From positions 1 through 64,000 of the forward strand of contig NZ_JAEKEZ010000028.1 of assembly GCF_016650815.1 (NCBI RefSeq): 64,000 nucleotides of DNA, in the 5' to 3' direction. Source of the stretch: Pseudomonas sp. TH31. Lineage in GTDB: Bacteria; Pseudomonadota; Gammaproteobacteria; Pseudomonadales; Pseudomonadaceae. The first letter of the stretch is position 1. Each line of letters starts with the position of its first letter. The notes beneath the pieces are model-generated. The model ran no database searches. It saw only the letters and a list, made by a program, of their open reading frames with translations, and was not told the DNA's origin. Position numbers and translations under genes: made by a program. Positions 18,409 through 27,906 of this stretch are shown piece after piece.

Positions 18409-19349
18409 GCTCTGTACGAAATCCGCCGAAACTCATTTGACTCCCACAAACGTCAGGAATCAGTAGAGTCCGCGTCCATCAAAGGCAGGAGCCCACGATG
18501 GCCAAACGGTACGAACTTCCCGACGTAGCCTGGGATCTGGTTGCAGACATCTTCAGTGAAGCCCGCCGAAACGGACGCCCACGGGCAGATGATCGGCTGA
18601 TGCTCAACGGCGTGCTGTGGGTGCTCTGTTCAGGCGCCGCCCTGACGTGACATGCCCGAGCGCTTCGGCCCGTGGTCAACGGTGTATCAACGCTTTCGCG
18701 ACTGGCCTAATCGCGGGGCTTTCGAGCAGATGCTCAAGCGACTTCACATCCGGTTGAGCGAGCAAGGCTTGATCGATTTGGAAACCTAGATGATTGACGT
18801 CTACTGACGTTCGTGCAACCCGAGCCACATCAGGCGCTGGGAAAAAAGGGGGCCTGAAGAACCACAAGACCATGCACTCGGGCGCAGTCGGGGCGGCCTG
18901 ACGACCAAGATTCACATGTTGTGCGATGCCAATGGCGTGCCGCTGCGCTTTCTATTATCAGTCGGGCAAGCAAGTGATATCGCTTATGCCCAACCGTTGC
19001 TGGATGAGGCTTACATTCCAGGCCTGTGCGGTCGTCCCCGCAATCGCTGCCGCTGGTTGCTGGCCGACAAGGGCTATGACGCCGAAGCCCTGCGCCGCTA
19101 CTGTGATCGTTACCGGATGCCGCCGATAATCCCGCTGCGCAGCATGAAGCCCAAGCCGAGGCCGGGCTCGCCAAGACTGTTTGATCGCCCCAAGTACCGG
19201 CAGCGCAACATCATTGAGCGCATGTTCGGGTGGCTGAAGGAAAACCGCCGCATCGTTACGCGCTTCGACAAACTCGCGAAAAGTTATGCAGCGATGGTCT
19301 CACTGGCTTGTGCCATGCGGTGTTTGCGACATTACTTTTTGTACAGAGC
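18409..19349 (+). mobile_element. IS5-family (IS427-type) insertion sequence, copy 2
   Basis: 941 bp with terminal repeats GCTCTGTACGAAA / TTTTTGTACAGAGC and flanking CTAG on both sides (18405-18408 and 19350-19353). It is the opposite orientation to copy 1 at 6122-7059, with which it shares most of its sequence. Direct or inverted recombination between the two could excise or flip the island. Confidence 0.85.
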
Positions 19350-19353
19350 CTAG
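18498..19353 (+). pseudogene. IS5-family transposase, first half degenerate
   Basis: It begins with a normal ATG ('MAKRYELPDVAWDLVADIFS') but breaks at about 18640-18650, where 'GAAWRDMPERFG' is replaced by a frameshift and TGA. It has further changes around 18785-18805 ('ETLA/TWMIDS' region). The second half is intact: 'MLCDANGVPLRFLLSVGQAS', 'LLADKGYDAEALRRYCDRY' and 'NIIERMFGWLKENRRIVTRF' with no counterpart of the break seen in copy 1. Confidence 0.75.
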
Positions 19354-19491
19354 AACCTCATCACATCTGACCTGCAAGAGGAGTTCAGTATGTAAATAAG
19401 GTGTTTAAATCATAGAGGTTATTAACTTTTTTGTGGATTGGCTTGGAGTTTGTTTAATTTAATCAAATAGTTGGGTTGGGTATTTACATTT

Positions 19492-19899
19492 TTAGTCGGC
19501 AGAATGGCAGAACCCGGCCGGGTAGTCGTAGTGGGCGTGGTGCGTGCCGCCGGCCAGGTGGCAGGCCAGTCCATGTTCCAGTGCTTGTTCGGCCGCCAGC
19601 AATGAACCGCCGACCGCCCGCACCGTCCTGCGGGCCAGGGCTTCGTTCCAGGGCAGGCCGAGGCGCCGCTGGTCTTCGCGGGACAACCCGCCGCTCATGT
19701 AGCGTTCGATATACGCAGGGTCATGAGCGAGGGCGATAATCTCGGCAGGGCAGAGTTCCGGGCGCAGCAGGTCGGCGTCCCGGGTCAGACCGCTGTCCAC
19801 CAGGTGATCGCGCAGCAGGCGAAACTTGTCCATGGGGAAGCGATGGCCCGCCGGGAACTCGGGACTGTAGTCTTCGTGGTAGATCAACGGCAGGGGCAT
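19492..19899 (-). pseudogene. Histone-deacetylase-like hydrolase, 3'-truncated
   Basis: The 135-residue frame matches the start of bacterial HDAC-superfamily (acetylpolyamine amidohydrolase-like) enzymes: 'LPLIYHEDYSPEFPAGHRFP', 'LAHDPAYIERYMSGGLS', 'LPWNEALARRTVRAVGGSL' and 'LAGGTHHAHYDYPAGFC'. Family members run to ~300 residues and continue with 'IFND' and the metal ligands; here homology stops right after 'GFC' at ~19510, so the catalytic part is gone. The cut probably marks the right edge of the accessory island. Confidence 0.75.
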
Positions 19900-19985
19900 G
19901 TCGGATTTATCTGGGAAGGCCTGTAGGAATCAGTGAAGGATCCTACCAGCGATGTAGACTCGGAGCATGGAATTGGAGGAGCACG

Positions 19986-20555
19986 ATGGAGCCGATACTG
20001 GAACTCGAAAGCGCACGACTGCTGCTGAGGCAATGGCGCGATGAGGATTTGCCGGAGTTTGCGGCGATGTGTGCCGATCCACAGGTGATGCGTTATTTTC
20101 CGGCGCCGTTGAGTCGACTGGAAAGCGCTTCGCTGATCGGGCGGATTCGCGGGCATTTTGCCGAGCACGGTTTCGGTCTCTGGGCGCTGGAGCGCAAGGA
20201 TACCGGCCAGTTCATCGGGTTTACCGGGCTGGCGGAAGTTAACTTCGATGCAGCGTTTGTGCCGGCCATCGAGATCGGCTGGCGCCTGGCCCGCGAGCAT
20301 TGGGGGCTGGGTTACGCCAGTGAGGCCGCGTGGACCGCTCTGCGCTGTGGCTTTGATCGGTTGGCGCTGAAGGACGTCGTGGCCTTCACCACGCAAACCA
20401 ATTTGCCGTCGGAGAAAGTCATGCAGGCCATCGGCATGCACCATGATTCAGCCAATGACTTTGAGCATCCGAGGCTCGCGGTCGATCATCCGCTGCGTCA
20501 CCATGTGTTGTACCGCATCACCCGTGAGCAATGGCTGCAAACCTTGCATGGATAA
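19986..20555 (+). CDS. GNAT-family N-acetyltransferase (RimJ/RimL-like)
   Basis: 189 residues with the layout of RimJ/RimL-type acetyltransferases: 'LESARLLLRQWRDEDLPEFA', 'GFGLWALERKDTGQFIGFTG', then the acetyl-CoA region 'IEIGWRLAREHWGLGYASEA' and 'VVAFTTQTNLPSEKVMQAIG'. It likely acetylates an amino group on a protein N-terminus or small molecule; the substrate cannot be read. AGGAG precedes the ATG. It begins a tandem of plus-strand genes with tesB and a HAD phosphatase. Confidence 0.85.
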   Translation: MEPILELESARLLLRQWRDEDLPEFAAMCADPQVMRYFPAPLSRLESASLIGRIRGHFAEHGFGLWALERKDTGQFIGFTGLAEVNFDAAFVPAIEIGWRLAREHWGLGYASEAAWTALRCGFDRLALKDVVAFTTQTNLPSEKVMQAIGMHHDSANDFEHPRLAVDHPLRHHVLYRITREQWLQTLHG

Positions 20556-20659
20556 GCAGGCACGGACGTTTACAATGGCCGCCATTGGCGTGAGCCATTC
20601 ACTGAGTCGACCGCCGCAGCCAAGACTGCGCGGCATTGCGTTGTGTGAGGAGAGCCTGA

Positions 20660-21529
20660 ATGAGCCAAGTGTTGGAAGATCTGGTAGACCTGCTGACCCT
20701 GGAACCGATTGAAGAAAACCTGTTCCGTGGTCGCAGCCAGGATTTGGGTTTCCGTCAGTTGTTCGGCGGCCAGGTGCTCGGCCAGTCCCTGTCGGCGGCC
20801 AGTCAGACCGTTGAAGAAACGCGGCATGTGCACTCGATGCACGGTTATTTCCTGCGCCCGGGTGATGCCAAGTTACCGGTGGTGTATCAGGTTGATCGGG
20901 TTCGCGATGGCGGCAGTTTCAGCACTCGTCGGGTGACGGCGATCCAGAAGGGCAATCCGATTTTCACTTGCAGTGCTTCCTTCCAGTACGACGAAGAAGG
21001 CTTCCAGCATCAGACTGAAATGCCACAAGTGGTCGGCCCGGAAAACCTGCCGTCGGAGCTGGAACTCACCCAGCAGCGCGCGCACTTGATCCCCGAGCAC
21101 ATGCGCGAAAAACTGCTGTGCCCGAAACCGATCGAAGTCCGCCCGGTGACCGAGAAAGATCCCTACAACCCGCAAGCGGCTGACCCGATCAAGTACGTGT
21201 GGTTTCGTGCTGACGGTGCCCTGGCCGACTCGCCGGCGCTGCACAAATACCTGCTGGCCTACGCCTCGGACTTCGGGCTGCTGACCACCTCGCTGCTGCC
21301 CCACGGCAAATCGGTCTGGCAGAAAGACATGCAGGTCGCCAGCCTCGACCACGCACTGTGGTTCCATTCGGACTTGCGCGCCGATGACTGGTTGCTCTAT
21401 GCCATGGACAGCCCGTGGGCCGGCAATTCCCGCGGGTTCTCCCGTGGCAGCGTGTTCAATCGCGCCGGGCAACTGGTGGCGTCGGTCACTCAGGAAGGTC
21501 TGATTCGCCATCGCAAGGATTGGGCATGA
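20660..21529 (+). CDS. tesB: Acyl-CoA thioesterase II
   Basis: 289 residues forming a double hot-dog fold that hydrolyses acyl-CoA to fatty acid and CoA. Recognisable blocks are 'EENLFRGRSQDLGFRQLFGG' then 'QVLGQSLSAASQTV', 'SMHGYFLRPGDAKLPVVYQV', 'RDGGSFSTRRVTAIQ' and 'MQVASLDHALWFH' (Asp of the catalytic set). The end has 'RGFSRGSVFNRAGQLVASVT' plus 'QEGLIR' (Gln of the set; Ser in place of the E. coli Thr region). GAGGAG precedes the ATG. Its stop overlaps the ATG of the next gene, so the two are translationally coupled. Confidence 0.92.
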   Translation: MSQVLEDLVDLLTLEPIEENLFRGRSQDLGFRQLFGGQVLGQSLSAASQTVEETRHVHSMHGYFLRPGDAKLPVVYQVDRVRDGGSFSTRRVTAIQKGNPIFTCSASFQYDEEGFQHQTEMPQVVGPENLPSELELTQQRAHLIPEHMREKLLCPKPIEVRPVTEKDPYNPQAADPIKYVWFRADGALADSPALHKYLLAYASDFGLLTTSLLPHGKSVWQKDMQVASLDHALWFHSDLRADDWLLYAMDSPWAGNSRGFSRGSVFNRAGQLVASVTQEGLIRHRKDWA

Positions 21530-22119
21530 GCCTGGCCGAGGTGCGGCACTGGGTGTTCGACATGGACGGCACCCTGACGGTGGCCGTGCATGACTTCGCG
21601 GCAATTCGCGTGGCGCTGGCGATCCCGCCTGAAGACGACATCCTGACCCACCTCGGCGCACTGCCTGCCGAAGAAGCCGCTGCCAAACATGCATGGTTGC
21701 TGGCGCATGAACGGGACTTGGCGTTGGGTTCCAAGCCGGCGCCGGGTGCCGTGGAATTGGTGCGTGAACTGGCCGGGCGCGGGTATCGCCTCGGCATCCT
21801 CACGCGCAATGCTCGCGAACTGGCTCACGTGACACTGGAAGCAATCGGCCTGGCCGACTGCTTCGCGGTCGAGGACGTGCTGGGCCGTGACGAAGCGCCG
21901 CCAAAACCGCATCCCGGTGGTTTGCTGAAGTTGGCCGAGGCCTGGAGGGTGCCGGCGCGCGAGATGGTGATGGTCGGGGATTACCGCTTCGACCTGGATT
22001 GCGGTCGAGCGGCGGGCACGCGGACGGTGCTGGTGAATTTGCCGGAAAACCCGTGGCCGGAGTTGGCGGATTGGCATGCGGCTGATTGTGTGGCGTTGCG
22101 GCAGATGTTGTTGGTTTGA
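21526..22119 (+). CDS. HAD-superfamily phosphatase
   Basis: 197 residues with motif I 'FDMDGTLT' (D12, D14), motif II 'GILTRNAR', and motifs III/IV 'PPKPHPGGLLKLA' and 'MVGDYRFDLDCGRAAGTRTV'. It has a helical cap between motif I and II, like phosphoglycolate-phosphatase-type enzymes. The substrate is not predictable. The start at 21526 overlaps the tesB stop (ATGA). A REP hairpin follows directly. Confidence 0.88.
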   Translation: MSLAEVRHWVFDMDGTLTVAVHDFAAIRVALAIPPEDDILTHLGALPAEEAAAKHAWLLAHERDLALGSKPAPGAVELVRELAGRGYRLGILTRNARELAHVTLEAIGLADCFAVEDVLGRDEAPPKPHPGGLLKLAEAWRVPAREMVMVGDYRFDLDCGRAAGTRTVLVNLPENPWPELADWHAADCVALRQMLLV

Positions 22120-22130
22120 TTTTTAAGATC

Positions 22131-22206
22131 AAAAGATCGCAGCCTTCGGCAGCTCCTACAGGGGGCGCGATTCCAATGTAGGAGCTGCCGAAGGCTGCGA
22201 TCTTTT
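22131..22206. repeat. REP-type inverted repeat / terminator
   Basis: Perfect 30-bp arms (AAAAGATCGCAGCCTTCGGC... and complement) between convergent genes. They end in a T-run on both strands, so the element probably terminates both genes. The same unit recurs at 35302, 53381 and 60552. Confidence 0.85.
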
Positions 22207-22211
22207 TGCTG

Positions 22212-23168
22212 TTATTGAAACAACACCTTCTGCCCCTCGGGCGACGTAAACATCCCATCCCCGTCATGCCCAACCCCGGGCACTTCGACCAGGCGCTGAT
22301 TCACCCCTTGTGGATTGCGCCGCAGCAAATAGTCGAAAAAGTTGTGTCCGCGAATCAGCCGATAAGCCCCTTGAGCCTCAGCTTCGCAGCCTTTGTCGAG
22401 CGCCGGATGCTGCGGGTCAGTGTCCTGCTGGCCGAGCAGATAAATCACGTCACGCTTGATGTAATTGCCTTCAATCTGCGAAGCCGTTTGCCCACCGGCA
22501 TAGATCGGCATGTCCGTCAGACCATACTTCCAGCGATTGAAACCGGGGCACTGTGCATGAATGAACGCCACCGGTCGCTGCTCATTGAAGTAGGCGTAGG
22601 ACGACGGGTTGGCCACCACGTAGCGAATCTTTACGCCGGCGGCAGTCAGCGCCGGTTGATCGTGCGCCAGCAGCGCATAACGCTGAACAACCTGGCCGCC
22701 GCCGGAGTGACCGGCGACGACGATTTGCTTCACGTCCGGAAATTGTCGGCGATCGCTGATCCGCTCGATGATTTGGTCGAGTGCCGCGTAGGCACTCACC
22801 GGAAACGGGCCTGTGGATAACCCTCCGGCCATCCAGTCATTGCCATGCCAGCGCAATACGCTGTCCGGCAGCGGGTGACGAACGATGTCGGTTTCATTGA
22901 GAAACTGCGGGGCGATCACCAGCGTCGTCGCGCTTTGCCCAGCGGCTTCAGCCGCTTTCTCGCCGCTGCGGCGGTAGGTTTCAGCGTTGCGCAATCGACC
23001 ATGGATGATGATCAGCACCCGTTCGATTTTCGCCGGCGCCGGGCCGAGGCCCACCGCCATCTCACCTTCTTTCAAGAGTAGGCGCCCGGGGCTGATCTCT
23101 TTGACCCCGTGCTCGTCAGCCTGGGCAGTTGCGCAGGCGATCAACAGAACCAGCAGCCATCTATGCAT
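22212..23168 (-). CDS. Secreted alpha/beta-hydrolase
   Basis: 318 residues with a signal peptide (1-17, 'LLVLLIACATAQA'). The alpha/beta-hydrolase core has 'VLIIIHGRLRN' (oxyanion region), nucleophile elbow G153-H-S155-G-G-G, and a likely catalytic His in 'VEVPGVGHDGDGMF'. Esterase or lipase-like activity in the periplasm is likely; the substrate is unknown. The start is immediately after the stop of the metallopeptidase gene (23169), so the two form an operon on the minus strand. Confidence 0.8.
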   Translation of the reverse strand: MHRWLLVLLIACATAQADEHGVKEISPGRLLLKEGEMAVGLGPAPAKIERVLIIIHGRLRNAETYRRSGEKAAEAAGQSATTLVIAPQFLNETDIVRHPLPDSVLRWHGNDWMAGGLSTGPFPVSAYAALDQIIERISDRRQFPDVKQIVVAGHSGGGQVVQRYALLAHDQPALTAAGVKIRYVVANPSSYAYFNEQRPVAFIHAQCPGFNRWKYGLTDMPIYAGGQTASQIEGNYIKRDVIYLLGQQDTDPQHPALDKGCEAEAQGAYRLIRGHNFFDYLLRRNPQGVNQRLVEVPGVGHDGDGMFTSPEGQKVLFQ

Positions 23169-24070
23169 TTACAGGTTTTTCGCCGCAAAGGTATCGCACT
23201 GGCCAACCTGGCCCTGGGCGAAACCGGTTTTGAACCAGCGCACCCTTTGCGCTGACGTGCCATGGGTAAACGAGTCGGGGACCACGCGGCCCTGACTTTG
23301 CTGCTGCAAGCGGTCGTCGCCAATGGCATTGGCGGCGTTCAAGGCTTCCTCGATGTCACCGGGTTCCAGCCAGTTCAGACGTTTCTGAGCATTGTTGGCC
23401 CAGACCCCGGCCAGGCAATCGGCCTGAAGCTCCTGGCGCACCAGTAAACCACCGTCGCCTTCCATCTGCCGACCTTGTTGGCGAGCAGCCTGAATTTTCG
23501 CGGAAACGCCGAGCAACGTCTGAACATGGTGTCCGACTTCATGAGCGATCACGTAGGCCTGAGCGAAGTCGCCCGCCGCGGAAAAGCGTTGCGACATTTC
23601 CTGGAAGAACGCCATGTCCAGATAAACCTTCTGGTCGGCCGGGCAGTAGAACGGGCCGGTCGCCGAAGTGGCCAGGCCGCACGCTGAGTTCACGCGGTTG
23701 CTGAACAGAACCAGGGTCGGGTTCTTATATTGTTTGCCGGCCTGCTGGAAAATCTGGCCCCAGGTGTCCTCGGTATCACCGAGGATCGAGCGCACGAACT
23801 CGGCCTGTTCGTCATTGGCCGGTGGCGCCTTGCGAGTCTGTGTCGTGGCCGGCGCCGATTGCTCGGTCATTTGCCCGGTCAGTTGTCCGAGGATCTGCAA
23901 CGGATCCTGGCCGGTCATCCAGCCGATCCCGACGATCAACAGGATCGCCGTCAGGCTCAAGCCCTTGCCGCCGCCAAAGCGCATCCCGCCGCCACCACCA
24001 CCACCGCCGCCGACATCACCACCACGGGCATCGACCACGTTGTCGCTGCGTCGGCCTTTTTCCATAGCAT
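23169..24070 (-). CDS. YpfJ-family neutral zinc metallopeptidase (frameshift near start)
   Basis: Membrane-anchored peptidase family. The visible ATG at 24065 gives 298 residues: a Gly-rich N-terminus, one membrane segment ('LTAILLIVGIGWMTG'), and an extracytoplasmic domain with the zinc site 'HEVGHH' (about 175-180) and 'SNRVNSACGLATSATGPFYC'. The family starts 'MLWKKGRRSDN'. Here ATG CTA TGG AAA AAG occurs at 24070-24056 in the frame that joins after adding one base in the GGCC/TTTTT tract. The true start is therefore 24070 and a base is missing near 24056. Confidence 0.85.
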
Positions 24071-24272
24071 GTGAGAATCCTCATGTTGTTCGTGGTGATG
24101 AGTGTTGCTGGTGGGTAGGCGTGGCGCCAGTCCGGTCGTCCATCTTTTGCCGTGTACGCTAGCATTACGGCGACGTATTCGACGTTACGGGGAAAACTGC
24201 AGCGTTGTATTGAGCGTGAATACCCCGGCGAATTCCGTCAGCCGCCGGGTATTTGTCGGATGGGTGGAGGGA

Positions 24273-25106
24273 TTACTGGTCGAACGCGTCCCACACGGGC
24301 GCAAAGTCCGGATTGACCTGACGTTCGCGCTTGGACAAACCGGCAATCAACGTGCGGTCTTCATCATCGAGTTTGACGTCGAGGGCTTGCAGATTAGCCA
24401 GTTGATTGGCCTTGCTGCTGGCCTTTGGGATCGCCGCGACGTAGGGCTGATCAAGCAACCACTTCAGCGCCACTTGGGTCGGCAATACGCCGTGCTTGGC
24501 GGCGATTTGCTGGATCTGCGGGATGTCCGAAACCTTATTACGCGCCAGCGGCGTGTAGGCCGTCAGCGCCAGGTCGTGTTGACGGGCGTAGTTCAGCAGG
24601 GTGTTTTGTCCGAGCAGGACGTGGTACTCGACCTGAATGGCTGACAGCGGTGCGCCCAGTTCCTCGATGACTGTGCGCAGCAGCGGCAGCGGAAAATTCG
24701 CCACGCCGATATTACGCGCCAGGCCTTGTTCCTTGAACGACACCAGGGTTTCAATCGTACGCACCAGGTCCCAATCGGTGGTCGGCCAATGGATCATGAA
24801 CAGGTCGACGTAATCGCTGCGCAACGCCTTGAGGCTACGGTCTATGGAATGACGCATGGCATCTGGTTGCAACTGATCCCACCAGACCTTGGTGGTGACG
24901 TGAATCTGCTCACGAGGCGTAGGACTGTTCACCAGTGCTTGCCCGACGGCATCTTCGTTGTTGTAGGCCGCTGCCGTGTCGATGTGTCGATAACCCAACG
25001 CCAGGGCTTGCTCCACGGCACGGGTGCATTCCTCGCCGAGCATCGGCCAGGTGCCGAGCCCGAGTTTGGGCATGTTCAAACCGTGTGCGTTAACGATGCG
25101 TTGCAT
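24273..25106 (-). CDS. Aldo/keto reductase (2,5-diketogluconate reductase type)
   Basis: 277 residues; NADPH-dependent carbonyl reductase fold with the full tetrad: D43 and Y48 ('HIDTAAAYNNE'), K73 ('TTKVWWD') and H106 ('FMIHWP'). The C-terminal 'IPKASSKANQLANLQALDVK' is the cofactor phosphate region. It resembles DkgB-type enzymes acting on keto-sugars or methylglyoxal. The ATG at 25106 has CAGGAG 8 bases before it; an upstream in-frame ATG (25124) lacks this. The start lies 17 bp inside the preceding flavoprotein gene, so the two are coupled. Confidence 0.85.
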   Translation of the reverse strand: MQRIVNAHGLNMPKLGLGTWPMLGEECTRAVEQALALGYRHIDTAAAYNNEDAVGQALVNSPTPREQIHVTTKVWWDQLQPDAMRHSIDRSLKALRSDYVDLFMIHWPTTDWDLVRTIETLVSFKEQGLARNIGVANFPLPLLRTVIEELGAPLSAIQVEYHVLLGQNTLLNYARQHDLALTAYTPLARNKVSDIPQIQQIAAKHGVLPTQVALKWLLDQPYVAAIPKASSKANQLANLQALDVKLDDEDRTLIAGLSKRERQVNPDFAPVWDAFDQ

Positions 25107-26838
25107 GGTCGTTCTCCTGTTCATAAGCCGTGATACCGGCGATGTGGCGTGCGGCGATGTAGCCGAACGTCAGCGCCGGGCCGAGATTGATGCCACCGGC
25201 GGGGTAGTGCCCGCCCATGATGCTGGCCATGTCGCCGCCGGCGGCGTACAGCCCGGCGATGGCGTGGCCGCGATCATCGAGGACCTGGGCGTGTTCGTTG
25301 ACCTTCAGGCCGGCGAACGTGCCGAAGCAGCCGGGCTGGACCTTCACCGCGTAAAACGGCCCTTGTTCGATCGGGGCGACGCATGGGTTGGGATGGTGCG
25401 AGACGTCTCCCTGTTTACGGTTGTAGGGCGTTGAACCTCGCCCGAACAACGGATCTTCACCGTTGCGCGCGTGCCGGTTGTATTCGGACACGGTGCTGCT
25501 TAAACCGTTCGGGTCGATGCCGCAGGCCTGGGCGAGTGCCTCGATGGTGTTGCCGGTTTTCAGATAGCCGCTACGGATAAAGGACGACAGCGGCACCGGA
25601 AACGGCCGGGAGATACCCAAGCCATAACGTCGTTGAAATCCATGGCTGCAGATCAGCCACGAGGTCACTTCTTCGCCCGCCGGGGCCGCGTCGACCATGG
25701 CCGTCACGTAGTCGTAGTAACCGTTGGCTTCATTGACGAAGCGCCGGCCGTTGCTTAGTACGCCGATGATCCCCGGCTTGCCGCGCTCGATGATGTGCGG
25801 AAAGTGACCGACGCTGCCGTCCGGGTGCGGCACTTGCGAAACCGGCGCCCAGGCCACGGGCGAGGCGATGTCGGTGTTGACTCGCGCGCCAACGCTTTCG
25901 CCCAGGCGCAAGCCATCGCCGGATACGCCCACAGGCGGTAACGCCAGGTGCTCATGGCCGGTGGGTGTGCGAGGAAACAGGGCTTTGCGTCGCTCGATGT
26001 CATTGGCGAAACCACCGGCAGCGAGCACCACGGCATGTCGGGAGTGGATGCGGATCGAGCCTTTGTCCGTGCTGACGATGGCACCGCGCACATGATCGTT
26101 TTCGCGCAGCAACTCCGTCACCGGCGCGGATTCCCATAACAGCACGCCGAGGTCTTCGGCGGATTTTGCCAGCCGCGCCACCAAGGCCACTCCGTTGACC
26201 AGTTGCATCGCCCGACCATGAACGGCGAGGTCGAGCAGGTGTCGGGTGAAGCGCTTCGTCACGTGCCAGGCGGCCGGCAGCGAACGGGTCAAGTTAAGGA
26301 ACGCCGACAGGTCTGCCCCCGCCATGATTGGCATGCCCATGAACGAAGTTTCCCGCATGGTTTTACGAAGACGCCCAAGCAACTTGCCGACTTTTCGTCC
26401 GTCATACGGCGCGGCAATCACCGAGCGTCCGCCGGTGCCGGCCCCCGGTGTGTCGCCATGAATGTCGGCAATGGCGTTACCGTCGGCAAACTGCAGGGTC
26501 GTGTGTTGTTCGAAGAACTCGACCATCCGAGGGCCGGCCTCAAGGAACGCGTCGATCATGGCTGGCGCGTAATGCTCGCCCAGTTCGTGTTTCAGGTAGG
26601 TGCGTGGTCGCTCGATGTCTTCGACGATGCCGGCGCGCCGGGCCAATGGATTGCACGGCACCCAGGCCCAGCCGCCGGACCACGCGGTGGCGCCGCCGAA
26701 CCTCGAATCCTTCTCGACGACAATCACCTTCAAGCCGTGCCACGCTGCGGTGACGGCAGCCGATAGCCCGGCGGCGCCGGAGCCGACGATCAGGACATCG
26801 CAATCGATGTCTGGCAGATGATGAGATTCGGCAGGCAT
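25090..26838 (-). CDS. FAD-dependent dehydrogenase (fumarate reductase/ketosteroid dehydrogenase type)
   Basis: 582 residues. The N-terminal FAD-binding motif is 'DCDVLIVGSGAAGLSAAVTA' (G19-x-G21-x-x-G24) with 'VVEKDSRFGGATAWSGGWAW'. The C-terminal FAD part is 'LYAAGGDMASIMGGHYPAGG' and 'INLGPALTFGYIAARH'. This is the FAD_binding_2 family, which oxidises or reduces C-C bonds next to carbonyls (3-ketosteroid dehydrogenases, fumarate reductases, tricarballylate dehydrogenase). The substrate is unknown; its position beside an IclR regulator and a dehydroshikimate locus suggests a cyclic or hydroxy-acid substrate. It is divergent from the IclR gene. Confidence 0.85.
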   Translation of the reverse strand: MPAESHHLPDIDCDVLIVGSGAAGLSAAVTAAWHGLKVIVVEKDSRFGGATAWSGGWAWVPCNPLARRAGIVEDIERPRTYLKHELGEHYAPAMIDAFLEAGPRMVEFFEQHTTLQFADGNAIADIHGDTPGAGTGGRSVIAAPYDGRKVGKLLGRLRKTMRETSFMGMPIMAGADLSAFLNLTRSLPAAWHVTKRFTRHLLDLAVHGRAMQLVNGVALVARLAKSAEDLGVLLWESAPVTELLRENDHVRGAIVSTDKGSIRIHSRHAVVLAAGGFANDIERRKALFPRTPTGHEHLALPPVGVSGDGLRLGESVGARVNTDIASPVAWAPVSQVPHPDGSVGHFPHIIERGKPGIIGVLSNGRRFVNEANGYYDYVTAMVDAAPAGEEVTSWLICSHGFQRRYGLGISRPFPVPLSSFIRSGYLKTGNTIEALAQACGIDPNGLSSTVSEYNRHARNGEDPLFGRGSTPYNRKQGDVSHHPNPCVAPIEQGPFYAVKVQPGCFGTFAGLKVNEHAQVLDDRGHAIAGLYAAGGDMASIMGGHYPAGGINLGPALTFGYIAARHIAGITAYEQENDHATHR

Positions 26839-26866
26839 TGTCTGAAGCTCCAGTGCATGTGTTTTT

Positions 26867-26880
26867 AGAATTTGATTCCA
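26867..26880. promoter_or_regulatory. Possible IclR operator half
   Basis: AGAATTTGATTCCA, 28 bp upstream of the flavoprotein start, shares the AGAAT(T/C)TG half with the palindrome at 27839. GAAT-caa-ATTC symmetry appears on the reverse strand. Proposed by resemblance only. Confidence 0.3.
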
Positions 26881-27014
26881 AAAAATATAGTGACGCCGTC
26901 CCTCTCTACAACCTTCCAGCTAACAAAACGGGCGGTTATCGGACATTGGGTTCCAGATTTCGCATTCGGCGACTTGTCTTCTAGAATCGACAAAAATTTT
27001 CTCAGGAACCTCCC

Positions 27015-27790
27015 ATGGCCGGCAGTCAGATTGAACGTGTTTTCAGCGTGCTGGAAAGCCTCACCAGCGACCCACGCGGCCTGCCGATGCAGACGCTGGC
27101 AGAGCAACTGGATATTCCGAAAAGCGCGACCCATCGTCTGCTCGCCGAGCTGATTCGATTGGGTTACGTACGTCAGAATCAAGAGACCTTGCGCTATCAC
27201 TTGTCGACCAAACTGGTGGCGATGGGGTTTCGTTATCTGTCGAGCAGTGGCGCAGATATCGTGCAGCCGGTGCTTGATCGCCTGGCCCGGAAACCGGTGA
27301 GTTGGTGCGTCTCGGGGTGATCGAAGGTGAGCGCCAGATCTGGATCGCCAAGTCCCAGGGCGCACGTACCGGTTTGCGTTACGACCCGGACATGGGCCGG
27401 GATGCGCCGTTGTTCTATACCGCGTCCGGTCATGCCTGGCTGGCCTGCATGAGTGATGCCGAGGCTTTATCGCTGGTGGAGCGCCAAGGGGCAGAGCGGC
27501 CTGAAAATCTCGGGCCGAACGCACCGTGCTCCAATATTGAATTGCTTGAGCGTCTGCGGCTGGCGCGCGAGCAAGGCTATGCCTGGGTGGAGGAGAGTTC
27601 GGCGGTGGGGACCTCGGCGATTGCGGCGGTGGTCCGTCATCCGGGCGATGGGCGGGTGATTGGCGTGCTCAGCATTGCCGGGCCGAGCGCACGCATGCCC
27701 GGCGCACGGTTGCACGAGTTGGCGCCCGTGTTGTTGATGTTTACCGAGGAGTTGGCGGTGGCGAGCCTGGCCTCTGAATTGTTCGTTTGA
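27015..27790 (+). CDS. IclR-family transcriptional regulator (frameshift at 27290)
   Basis: The N-terminal winged helix is 'RVFSVLESLTSDPRGLPMQT' then 'LAEQLDIPKSATHRLLAELI' in one frame. The effector-binding domain, 'ELVRLGVIEGERQIWIAKSQ', 'YDPDMGRDAPLFYTASGHAW' and 'VGTSAIAAVVRHPGDGRVIG', is in the next. The frames join as 'LARETGELVRLGVIEG' if one G is added to the GG at 27289-27290, giving about 258 residues, normal for the family. AGGAACC precedes the ATG. It lies between the divergent flavoprotein and the downstream Gfo/Idh operon and probably controls both. Confidence 0.8.
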
Positions 27791-27838
27791 TTAAAGAGGG
27801 TGTGCGCTGTTCGCACACTTTTGCGGTTCACGAGTGTA

Positions 27839-27858
27839 AGAATCTGGAACCAGATTCT
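27839..27858. promoter_or_regulatory. 20-bp operator-like palindrome
   Basis: AGAATCTGG-AA-CCAGATTCT lies 49 bp before the Gfo/Idh start, just after the IclR gene. The symmetry and position suit an IclR-type operator. Confidence 0.45.
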
Positions 27859-27906
27859 AAATTGTACGAGTTCACCCTCCAACAATAATCACAAGAGGAT
27901 CGCTCC

